In this document: one piece after another, positions 9,656-19,990 of the stretch
Position numbering within the stretch: the stretch's first letter is position 1
Layout: every line of letters starts with the position of its first letter
Assembly (NCBI GenBank): GCA_905147135.1
Contig: LR990052.1
Coordinates: 16,926,200 to 16,990,199, forward strand
DNA from: Blastobasis lacticolella
Lineage: Eukaryota > Arthropoda > Insecta > Lepidoptera > Blastobasidae
DNA length: 64,000 nt
Reading direction: 5' to 3'
The notes under the pieces: generated by a model
Databases searched by the model: none
Told to the model about the DNA's origin: nothing
What the model saw: the letters and a program-made list of their open reading frames with translations, nothing else
Position numbers and translations under genes: made by a program

Positions 9656-11339
9656 GAAAAGATCATATTTTTTATAAAGTGTAAAAGTAAATAAGAGTAA
9701 GATAATTAACATGATATGTCAACAAGGCTTTCACATTCTTGATGAGAGAGCTATCAGCTGTCGCTTCTTATAATTTTTATAGTTCACTTGCTGTTCTTGT
9801 TCATCGTTGTTACGTCACCATTGACGTCTCTGCGAAATAACCCGCCATTAATGTTACGAAGGGAGAGAGACAAAATGTCAAAATTAATTACGTATGTACA
9901 GTAGATTCAGCGATACATAAATTCTCAGTTCTGATTTTAAAAATGTTTTCTTTTTTCTCTTTATACACTTCATTACTACTGGCCAGTTACGGTATTGACG
10001 GGTTCTTTTTCTTTTTGGTCAACACGAGTGTCGGATGTCGTGTAAATTGATTTAATTTTTATCCATCAACCAATTACAACATTGGTGTTATAATGGTACC
10101 TATTATACAATTATCGCGTGCGGCTCAATATACGCTTATAATTATGGAAATATTACACAATCGTGATGAATTGCGTCCGAGGTACAGTTTCGGGAAATGA
10201 AATGTAGTTCCAACTGTAAAATAACATGACCCTTGCATAATTTCGAGAATGCTTTACTTAAGGCTGGTTTCGTGACCCCATTTTGGAGCGTGAAAGTGAT
10301 ACGCGTATTTTACGTTTTGTTCTGTAGAAAAACAGGCATGCCATTGACAGAACGTCTGCGTTGTTCGCTTCTTTCTCTTAGTACAATTAGTATTTCCTCG
10401 TAACATCATTAGCTGAACAAAAGATCAGTTATTTCGGAAATGGCCTGACCTTATTTCCAAGTAATACTTGCTGATAATCGCACAGTGAAATTCCTTTTCT
10501 TATTTTGGTTTCAGTTTAAAAGCAGCCGGACAGCGCAACTATGTTGTTGTTGTTTTTTTTTACTTTCCGGTCGGCCATCTTACTCACTAATTGCGAATGC
10601 GAAAGTTGTCTCTACGTTTTTACGGTTAAACCGCTACACTGTGATAGTATTTCGTATTCAGTTAGCTTCGACCTTGAAACATAATCTAAATGACACTTTT
10701 TATCGACAACAACAATTGGACAAAGCTGCATCAAAAAGGCCGTAATTTTTTTTATATACCACCAAGTTACTTAGAATAAGCTTAATATAATTTAAATACT
10801 TGCGTACAGTCACTTTCATCTGATACATTACGCCCACGTTATCACGGTACTTAGATTCAAAATCAATCTCAAATTATATTTTCAGCCTAGACCGGATCCA
10901 ACATTTAACTCAATGTAATAGAGTGAATGTTGTCTCAATTTAACTATAAATATTTCTCCAATACACTCTAGTTAGATTCTAGATTGTAATTAACCGGGTA
11001 CATTGGCAAATTCCATAGTTGCATAACCTCGACGCATCGTTTCATGCTTTCAAAACGTAATTAATGTATTAATTTTGTCTGTGGTGTTATTTTGTCGGCT
11101 ACTCGATTAGACAACCACCTGTTCATACGTTTACTGACAGGTTAGAGTCTCACGTTGAGAAAGACAAGTAGAGAACGATGCTGCGAGTTGTCTCGGAATA
11201 TCTTTTTGTTTGAACACACTTACAACTGAGCTACATTCTGTTTTAGTTTCGGAAAAGTAATAGTATCTAGCGTGATAATTGATTGTTAGCTTAGAAACAC
11301 GCTTGCCTGTTTGTCTGCCGTATAACATAGAAAAGCCTG

Positions 11340-11455
11340 ATCATAATATAGACGCCTTCAAGACTAGAGTATATAGGCTGTTCCTAGACAGGCATGCTCC
11401 ATGTTTGGCCGCATCGTCGCTTACCACCAGGTGAGATGGCAGTCAAATGCCTGGT
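11340..11455 (+). mobile_element. LINE 3'-end fragment, copy 1
   Basis: The segment runs from gacgccttcaagactagagt through ataggctgttcctagacagg to ccaccaggtgagatggcag. It encodes a [16 protein letters not shown] peptide, a common tail of LINE ORFs. Near-identical blocks recur at 28518-28640 (+), about 29400-29460 (+) and 35739-35841 (-). Confidence 0.65.
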
Positions 11456-11874
11456 TCATCATCTTGTATTTAAGAGTGACTCTTGTCGGTGAAGCAATCG
11501 CCACTCTTCTCTCCTGTCTGCCAACCTCTTCATCTGTACCTTCTTCTCTCTTCAAATGCCTGGCTACTCTAATCAAAATCAAATAGTTTCCGTTTTCGCT
11601 GTGGACTGGTTGAAGTCTTGGGAACCAAGGCACCACGTGACGGCATTACAATATACATTCCTGCGCAAGTTGGCCTCGCACCGACGTAATCGGCCGCGGT
11701 CCGTACTCTGTACGCATCCAGGCATCCAATGAGACATTATTGCCAAATGTAACACACTTTCACCATTTGCGCCTCAGTCGTGCCATACCCGAGTGTGAAT
11801 TCTACCACCGAAAGTGGACTGCTCAGTACACCAAGACGTAAGGTCGAGCAAACATAAGGCTTCACAGGAGCTGC

Positions 11875-12975
11875 GACATCATCACAGTCCACTACAGGAC
11901 TTAGGGCCTTTCCCAGGAGAGGGTGTAAATTATTGTCATAATTTACACGCTTGGCAGGCGAGTTAGAGATCGCAGTGTTGTAAATGTCGCAGCCATCTGG
12001 TTAAATCAGCCATTAAATGAGTAGGCTAGCCTGTTAATTAAGCGCCGGCATTCAATTGAATGCCTAGGCCGATAGTTGATAGAACAATCACCGCTTAACG
12101 TTTAACTAGTTGGCTTATTGTAAGCCAGCCCTTTGAAGACGGCAAACGTAAAATCAGGCAGGTGATTTAAATTTAGTTCAAATTTTATCCACTGCAGCAC
12201 TGGTAGTCATTAAAACAAATATGGCGTCAGACAGCTCGCACAGCAAGCAATGTTTTTGTATTTTTATCGTTTTAACTAAATTTAAAGTGTGGTACCTAGA
12301 TGTTTTTAAGTAAGAATAAGGATAACTTAATTTGTTCATTTTCATTTCATACTTACAATTAGAAACAAATGTCTAAGAAAGTTTCGTGCCATTTTATATT
12401 TAATATTATAAAATAAGAAAGTGCATTGTTCCTATACTACTACATTGTTGCTTATAGTTAATAAGTTATAAGTTTAAAGTTATTATTGTGGTAAATACTA
12501 TAAATTTTATAGGTACTCGCAATGCAATTACTAATTGAATTCGTTGCCACTAATATTTTCGTTTCTAAATAAAAATTATATTTATTAATTCGTATTTTTT
12601 ATCTTAAGTAAAGTTATCATATAATTTACGAATGGTCACTCAAATCAAACATATATATTCTTTTAACAAAATGGCAAAATAACGTTCAGCCAAGTAGCTG
12701 CACGTTACATTCAACTACTTGGCTAGTTGTTCTTTAGCCATTCAATTGAATGCCGGCGTTTAATGAACAGGCTAGCCTTCTAATTAAATGGCTAATTTAA
12801 CCAGATGGCTTCGACATAAATATAACAATGGGGAACGCTGCTGTCCATTTGAGCCTACAGAAAATATAGATCTTTTGCCTCGAAAACATTAGTCGCCTTG
12901 TACGACACCCACGAGTGTAAGGGGTTGGTGCTGTTCTACTCTGCCGGACACCACTGGGCCATCTGCCGGCCAGCT
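11875..12975 (+). repeat. Repeat family B, copy 1, split by a TIR element
   Basis: The left part (11875-11984) has cagtccactacaggactta, a cgcttggcaggcgag block and gagatcgcagtgtt. The right part (12817-12975) continues with aatataacaatgg, gaacgctgctgtcc, aacattagtcg, gacacccacgagtgt and ggttggtgctgttctac. Copies at 36590-36850 and 44715-44880 carry these halves joined directly, which proves the interruption. The cagtccactgcaggac motif is frequent in lepidopteran LINE remnants, but I cannot assign a clade. Confidence 0.75.
11985..12816. mobile_element. Non-autonomous TIR DNA transposon (832 bp), nested in repeat family B
   Basis: The ends are TGTCGCAGCC and its near-complement GGCTTCGACA. The terminal similarity (TGTCG(C/A)AGCCATCTGG, then TTAAAT(C/T)AGCC and a GGCTAGCC block) extends past 50 bp. 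It is flanked by a perfect TAAA duplication (11981-11984 and 12817-12820). The interior is AT-rich and lacks an ORF, so it cannot encode a transposase. Subterminal GGCTAGC/GGCTAAT-like motifs recur inside both arms. A second element of the same family lies at 18333-18723. The superfamily is not certain: 4-bp duplications with TGT...ACA ends occur in more than one group. Confidence 0.82.
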
Positions 12976-13484
12976 GCAATATACCTACTCACAATATTTT
13001 TCTTTGTATTAATCTCAGATTCCGTCTTCTGTCTCCCTCTTATCCAAACTTCTGAGTAATACAACTTTGACAACTTACAACACAATATTTTTTAAACATT
13101 ACAACTTAATATTCTATGTAAATAATTATTAACTAAAAAATATTCCCCACTGTTGCCAGATGTGTAAAGTCATTGTTATTAATCAAAGTTAGTAGGTATG
13201 TCAATTGTTATGCCTCACTCATAATGGTGTGTACAGGAAAACACAACTTGGTGACAACACACGTGCCTACATTTTATTCAAATTAACTGTCCGAGGACGC
13301 ACCGTAGTAGGTAACAATAACGTTTTTCTTTTTTTTTTACTTTGTAGTTTTACTTTCATCGAACTTATGTTCGACTGTGTAGCCTGAGGTGTTTCTGTAT
13401 AGAAGTGGTCACAGAGCATTAAGTGGTTATTAATTTCTTTAATGGTTAAAGGAGATGTCCAAATGTACCCCATTGATGGAATGA

Positions 13485-13585
13485 ACGCATTGGTAGCGCC
13501 CCTGGTGTTGCTGATGTCCATACGGCGGCGACCAATTTCTATCAGGTGGCCAGCTGCCAGCCGTTTCATAATAAAAATAAATGTG
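13485..13585 (+). repeat. Repeat family F, partial copy
   Basis: The segment shares the order gcattggtagc, ctggtgttgctgatgtcc, ggcgaccaatttc, tatcaggtggcc and an A-rich tail (aataaaaataaa) with the longer F copies. It is diverged and lacks the 5' half. Confidence 0.5.
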
Positions 13586-14004
13586 GAAGAAGCAAAAGAG
13601 GTGTGCCAGGTGCGCGTGATAGGTACAGGATACGTGCGTGAGTGTGAATAAATGTATGTATGTTTAATGTTCGCAATACTATCCATAATTTTGAATATTT
13701 TATTATTATATTTAGCTTATTAAGTCTCGTTAGTTAAAACATTCTCACTGATCGTTAACGTTTCAAACTTCACTTTCTTATCCCGTGTGAAAGCGACCTT
13801 AATTAGCAAACGATTGTTTTTGGCTTGGCATTTTTTCTGTAATACCTAATCATAAAAAGTAATGTACTTACTGGTTTGGAAATTCAGCTATTTATCTAAA
13901 CTTCGTTCCACCACACTGTTTCTTTGAAATACTTTAGACAGAGAATGGATAGCAAAACTCTACTACCTAGGCCAAGTGTGGAATATTGAAAAAACCATCT
14001 AAAT

Positions 14005-14227
14005 CTAAGGTGAGTGAGGTCTCCAGTGCTCCATGGGGTGGAGATTAGGGGAACCGTAGCTTTGGTAGTGGAGGGGCATTTGTCTTTTTGCTGCCAGAGC
14101 AACGTGTTATAGAGGTGGGCAACGCATTGGCAATATTCTTGGTGTTGCTAATGTCTATAGGCACTGGTGACCACTTACCATCAGGTGACCCGCTTGCCTG
14201 TTTGCCTACCGTATGACATAAAAAAAA
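14005..14227 (+). repeat. Repeat family F, long copy (LINE 3' end or SINE-like)
   Basis: It begins near gtgagtgaggtctcc and continues through ctccatggggtggagatt, agagcaacgtgttatagag, ggtgttgctaatgtctata, ggtgaccacttaccatcag and gcctaccgtatgacat, ending in an A run. The reverse-complement copy at 38283-38505 matches over its full length, so both derive from one family with a defined A-rich 3' end. Hence it moved by retrotransposition. There is no clear A or B box and the class is unresolved. Confidence 0.72.
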
Positions 14228-14254
14228 CCAGAAGAAATCTATTATAGTATCTTA

Positions 14255-14460
14255 TAGTGGACCCGGCGCGACATCATGCGTGTGGCGTCCTATCCCTACC
14301 CTACACCTACTTTACCTTCCTCATGAATAACTCTATCTATTATTGAAAACCGCATTAAAATCCGTTGCGTAGTTTAAAAGATATATGCGTACATATATAT
14401 CTACGTAGATACATAGGGACAAACGGCGGGAACCTGCTTCGTTTTGATATATCAATGACA
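14255..14460 (+). repeat. Repeat family E, copy 1
   Basis: Diagnostic blocks are gtggacccggcgcgac, cttcctcatgaataactc, ccgcattaaaatccgttgcg, tagtttaaaagat and gggacaaacggcggga. The same ordered blocks occur at 42597-42790 and, split by a TIR element, at 18200-18880. There is no coding capacity. Confidence 0.68.
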
Positions 14461-15762
14461 CAGTGTTAGTTAAACGAGGAAAGACACGACACAAAGCCCA
14501 GAGCCTAACAGACTATGTTTGTGAAAGTTTGAAATAAACACTGCGTGTTTTAAAATGTTTATTAGGGATTCTCCCATGAGTATTGTTGGCAAAATGTTAT
14601 CATAATTCTTCAGTTTGTTAATTGGCTACGTTTATAAACTTCGATTATTGGCGTCACGCGTGTCTGTAGACAAAGGAAGACAGTGTTCGTAACTTTGTAA
14701 GTTTACAAAATACTACTATAAACTTTTAACATAAGAATTTGCACAGGAATTTGATTCTTTATGTTGTAATGCTCTTATGTTCTTATCAAGACCGTCCACG
14801 GCTCTTGGCGCTAGAGCTTAAGCGGGACATTAACGCCAAAATTATTATTATTGCATACATACATACCTACCCATACACACTTGTAACATCACGCCATTTT
14901 CTCATCGTTCCACTTGCTGCGATCTCGAGAAACCTCTCGCTTCTTCCTTTGATACATGTTACACATCTGTTTAGGGTACTCGGATCTGACCATTCTATAA
15001 AATATCTTCGATTTGCTTTAGATCGGGATGCGTAGTGATGGTGGTAAATATTTACTACTAATAAACTCTGTTTAGTGTCAAAGTACCTTGCCGGCCTAGC
15101 CACTTTCCCCAAGTCCTGCTGTCGTCCGACCGGATGGATGTCGGACCAGCGGCGCGCCCTTCGACAATACATTAGGTACTACGCCTTGTTTGGACATCCG
15201 CATTTCTAACTGTCTGGACACTGGAGTTATCTCTGCATACTTATTTAACTTAACAACATTTACAGTGACTTCCTATTTAACTTTCATGTTACTTCTGCGT
15301 AATAAGTAGCGAATAAAACTAAGATCCGCGACTGGTCGCGATGCATTTTGTGCGGTGACTGGCTGTCTGTCAATCCAATCTAATGCTACGTAATATTAAA
15401 TGAAATACAAATACTTGACATCTGTAGGTAACTTATTTGGACGTTGTGTAATACCTCAGTCCAGCCAATGCAAAATATAATCTTTGAATTAAACGTCCAA
15501 ACTCCAAGCTCTAAATATAAATGGTTCATTATTGCCGCACTAAAACTTTTATTTGAGTGAGTAGATGAAGAACTTTGTCCCTAAACTGCCTTGTCATTTA
15601 ATAAATGAAATAAAAATGAATTTATTTACACAAATTACATCATTCTGATAAAATAAGTAATTACAAAGTGACAGTAGTAAGGCAAGAATTTACAACCCTG
15701 CATTCTGAACTGAGAACAAATCCTGTATCATAAGACACATTATTCCATAGTAATAATCATCA

Positions 15763-15850
15763 TCAGCTCGGCGTTATGTCCCGCTTACGCTCAGGCGCGG
15801 CACGTGAGGGCCTGGGGTCCGCCTTTCTACTCTTCATGGCCCACTTCGCT
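15763..15850 (+). repeat. Repeat family G, copy 1
   Basis: The segment reads cggcgttatgtcccgcttac, then gagggcctggggtccgcctt and a ggcccacttcgctcg block. It matches 28830-28925 (ggcgttaagtcccggttg, cgagggcccgggattcgcct, gagccacttcactcg). A shorter minus-oriented piece (agcgggacattaacgcc) sits at about 14821. This is a diverged dispersed repeat of unknown class. Confidence 0.5.
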
Positions 15851-17709
15851 CGGTCATCGGCATCCTTGGTTGAGAGCTTGTTGGTACGCATATCAAGACA
15901 GTGTTCGATAGTGCCGTCATTACATACCATTTAGCCAATAACGCTGCGTGAGTAGACCTTTATGTGTCAAATATTTTTTTCTATTTCTATTATGTCAGTG
16001 GGATATGTGCTATTATGATGTCAAACGATTAAACTAGAGCAGCTTATGGCCCACCATCACACATGGTCCTACCGACCTCTCGGTCATACGGACCGCGTCA
16101 GACACGGGAGGTGCGCGCAGTACTTGCCGGCGGCTCTTTCCACACGCGCACTGCTTGACTCCCTACAAGTATTCCCTGAGTCCTATTTGTAACCACTCTC
16201 TTCTTCTTCTGGGGCTCGGACTGCACAAATAACAATTTTTACCTGTGTACCACAAATAAATACATTCATTCATTCAACATTGTCACCGTCATCAGCGCCA
16301 CCTACTTGAATCACATTTTAGTTACCGTTATACATCCTTTTCTTGTACCATGCTACACAAAACCCCTTGAAACTAGAACAGCTATGCAGTTTTACGATCG
16401 ATTAAGCTAGTGCTTGAAAATCAGATTCCTTTCATACTCAAAGGTTTTCCCAACAAGCCTCTTGCAAGACCCCGATCTCTTTTTAATTAAAGAGCTCTCA
16501 AACTCTTTTGCAATCGCCGGTTGCATTTGAGAAACAATAATTGCAACATGCGTGCGCACATACCGCACCTACCTGCCTATATGTAACAGTGTACACACGC
16601 CGTGGCTGTCTGTGCGCAATCGTATGGCGATCGTAACTGCAACAATGGGGTGTTAATAGATACGCGCAGTGTGGGCTTGCGAAATCGGGAACATTATTGT
16701 TTGTTTACTAACTCAAATATGGACATTGTCTGAAATAAATTTATTTTATTTTATTTATTTATATGCTTCGAGATTATTAATCCATCATTCAAGAAGAATA
16801 AAGGTTTCTTTCAGTCAAATTTACACAAAAGATACAAATGACTCACCAAATTAGTCAAATTACTCAATAATAATATAATATCATATTTATTTCAGGCAAT
16901 AAGTAAACTTAACTAAGTATACATTAGCTCATTATTGTTAGAAGTGAAAATAAAAACTTAGGGTTAGTAGAACTTATTTTACAATTTTCTGAGTTTGCCC
17001 CTTTCTGGTCCCAGAAATATCCTGGTGGAATTGGTATCACAATAACACTTTCATTTGTAGTTACATGAACTCTCGTGCGTATTTTTCATAAATTGTAACA
17101 ATTACTTATTTTAATTGATTCACTTAACATAAATTACAGCTACGGCTCTCTTTTTTACCTTTTGTGTAATTTTAATTTGAATGTAAATCTAATTGTGCAT
17201 CTTTCTAACTAAGAAAGATTTTCAAAATAACTGTTTATTATTTATAATACTTTCATATTTATCTCATTATCAATTAATTTAAATACTATTAATAGTAAAT
17301 ATTTTCTCGTATTTGAGTCAAGTTTCAAGCTGTCTCATTACTTTTAGAGTTCAGGGTTTCTCACTAAAACTCATCTTAGTCAATTGAATCGTATAGAGTG
17401 TCAAGTTTACCTACTCGTACGTACTAAACGCGCGGTGCATTGCATAAAATTATAAAATCATCACAATTCATTAATATAAATATGAACAATAATACCTACA
17501 TAAGGCGTAAACTGTCGCCGTATATTTTCGATATGACACTGAAAACATGCCTATTTCTGTTATTTTAGTTTGTTACGCTTTTATTACCAGATTTGTACAA
17601 ATTGTTCTATTGTTATGCCACCTTATGCATTATTCACTGTATGTAATTATTATGAGAATTACCCGTACATTACGTAGGTATCCGTAAATAATTTATCATC
17701 GTATCATTG

Positions 17710-17895
17710 TCTGTTATAGAGGTTCTCAGTGTTCCATGGGGAACAGTAGTTGGCAGTAGAAAGGCCTTCATATGCCTTAGGTGCATTTCATTCAGGTGCG
17801 AAACGCAATACCCATAGTGTCCAAGCAGCGGTGACCACTTTCCATCAGGTGGTCCGCTTGCCTATTTGCGTACCGATTTACATGAAAAAAAAAAC
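17710..17895 (+). repeat. Repeat family F, internally rearranged copy
   Basis: The blocks gttctcagtgttccatgggg, agtgtccaagcagcggtgac, cactttccatcaggtgg and gcttgcctatttgcgtaccg are followed by an A run. The family order is kept, but the middle differs from the 14005 copy. Confidence 0.6.
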
Positions 17896-18199
17896 AGAAT
17901 TTTATAAATACTAATAGAAAAGCGGCAGAAAATGGTAATCTACGTAGTGGAGTAGACTCGGAAGGAAACCCCGCAGTGGCGAATCCGGCTCGCTTCCTAA
18001 GTCGGTGGGTTTCCTTAACTTGTAATCTTATATGTCGGCGGCCATTAGCCTCCTGTAGATAACTCGATTGTTATATTGTATATCTACCTAGTAAGTACAT
18101 ATACGGCCTACTTTCTTCGGTCGTAGACTTCCGGGTCATATAATTCCTACAATCCTATACAATGCGAAAGTTTATAGGGACGGATGTACGGATAGATAT

Positions 18200-18880
18200 T
18201 TGTTACTCTTTCGCAAAAACGAATCGGATTTTAATCAAATTTTGCGGTGTTATGCCTTATATCCCTTATATCAATCACTAGTGGAACCGGCGCTAGGTAC
18301 TTCGTTCGAGTGGCGTCCTACCCCTATATATATGTCGCAGCCATATGGTTAAATTAGCCGGTTAACTAAATGGCTAGCTTTTTGTGCATTTATTTAGTTG
18401 AAAATTTGCCAGTTTCATAAGATTTTAAAGTGATGTTGAAAGAACGATATTGCCTCGAGTTTACGCAGCTCTTTCACACATCGTTCCAATGCCTACCTAC
18501 CCACAATAACTTCAAAGTATAATAACAGTTTGCATTAGGTTTCTATTCGGTTAGTTTAGGTTAGCATTATGACAATGAATGGAAGAGCTCCGTAAACTCG
18601 AGGCAATATCGTTCATTTGACGTTACTTTCAAAGTTCATGAATTTGGCCAATTTTCAATTAAATAACTGCTTAAATAGCTAGCCGTTTAATTAACTGGCT
18701 AATTTAACCATTTGGCTGCGACATATACATACTTTACCCCTACCTTATTTTTTGCTCATAAACCTTCCTCTTAAATCACTCGATCCATTGTTGAATTATT
18801 TCGCATTAAAATCCGTTGCGTAGTTTAGATCTAAGCGACAGACGGCGGGAAGCGACTTTGTTTTAAACTATGTATAGATA
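18200..18880 (+). repeat. Repeat family E, copy 2, split by a TIR element
   Basis: The left part (to 18332) has agtggaaccggcgctaggta and gtggcgtcctacccct. The right part (from 18724) resumes with actttacccctacc, aaaccttcctcttaaatcac, aaaatccgttgcgtagttta and gacggcgggaagcgacttt. Copies at 14255 and 42597 show these halves adjacent, so the 391-bp element between them is a later insertion. Confidence 0.7.
18333..18723. mobile_element. Foldback TIR element (391 bp), same family as 11985-12816
   Basis: Its ends are TGTCGCAGCC and GGCTGCGACA, with a TATA duplication on each side (18329-18332 and 18724-18727). Beyond the shared TIR, the two halves are long inverted repeats. The left arm block acgatattgcctcgagttta pairs with taaactcgaggcaatatcgt in the right arm, so the whole element could fold into a long hairpin with arms of about 150-190 bp. 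There is no ORF. The interior differs from the 832-bp relative, so the two are distinct deletion derivatives or subfamilies. Confidence 0.85.
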
Positions 18881-19284
18881 CTATCATGCCCAATTATCGC
18901 ATAGCCAATACCTCAAACGCTCTAAATGCTCAAACGAATTACGTCAGATAGACGTCCTCAATGCAGGCATACCCCGAGAGTATACCGTACAAATGCTATT
19001 AAACGGTAAGAACAAGCTGCTTCCCACGTAATGGTTCCAATTTGAGTTGTCGACTGACCGCGGGCCTGACGCCTACGCTTTGCTGCAACTTTGGTTAGTG
19101 TACCGGCCACATCAGGTTACCATGGTGACCTGGTCAGATTTTGCACCTTATGCCGATTGCAGCAAGAGCTAAAATCGAACTGATTAATTATGAATGCAAC
19201 TTGATGGGCTGTGCGTTCAGCCCAACGAGGTCGCTGCACGTTAGTGGTGCTTGTATGCGACTCTATTGCTATATTATAACCAAG

Positions 19285-19622
19285 GTTTAGGTTAGGTTAG
19301 ACTTTATTCTGCCGCTTGATAAATACATCCCGTGATGGTTGACAAATCATGTATCCCGGGACGTCCTATCCCAAGATCCCGGGACGTCCGATCCCAAAGT
19401 GTTTGGGAGTGAGCCTACAGCTCATTCCCCATGTAACGACTCGCTCTACGTGAGGTCCGCTGGCGGAGTCATTGGGGTATGCGTAGCTCCTTCGCGCAAG
19501 TACCGTGACTCCGCCGATATGCGGCGAGTATGGCACCGTCAGGTTTTAGTGGGTTCTACCCATAACCACCTGCTTCCCCGGCAGGTGGTATCAGTAACAA
19601 GCGAATCCTGACGAAAAAAAAA
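19285..19622 (+). mobile_element. Probable non-LTR element 3' end
   Basis: This compact GC-rich stretch shows a duplicated cccgggacgtcc motif (about 19354 and 19378), a stem-loop (accacctgcttccccggcaggtgg, 24 nt with 9-bp arms) at about 19565-19588, and cgaatcctgacg followed by a nine-A run. A unique GC-rich sequence closing in a poly(A) is how LINE 3' ends look. A 90-codon open frame (19339-19611) spans it but has no recognisable domain. A short TTAGG-like run (ggtttaggttagg) precedes it. Confidence 0.5.
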
Positions 19623-19837
19623 GAAAGGCTCTATTGCTAAGCTTAGGACAGACACGCGACTTCCACATAACTTTCTCGGCATCCCGGTGCTAAAATGGAA
19701 TTTCCTCAAGATAAAAAAGGTTCTGACATAAGTACCTCCTTTCTCCAAGATCTTTTCGTCACGATATAAAAGTCCTATTTTGAAAGTTCCCAAAACATCT
19801 GTTCAATGTATCCATTAATATCTACGTCAATCTACGT

Positions 19838-19990
19838 CGGGTCTGGGTGTTCTATGTATAATAAGTATGTATTTAAAAAAAAAGTATTTAAGTAGTATAT
19901 CAGTTATTTAGCATCCATAATACAAGCTTTGCTTAATTTGGGGCTAGATGGCGCTGTGTGAATTTGTGCACGATTATTATATTATTATTA
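19838..19990 (+). mobile_element. SINE body, 5'-truncated copy
   Basis: The segment matches the body of the 2060-2286 SINE from ggtctgggtgttctat through caagctttgctta, ggggctagatggcgctg and tgtgaatttgt. It lacks the tRNA-like head and ends in an ATT-rich tail (attattatattattatta). 5' truncation is expected from reverse transcription. Confidence 0.75.

Noticed and set aside
13267..13686. 139-codon minus-strand ORF
   Set aside because: It runs through a family F repeat and a T-rich run, so the open frame is incidental.
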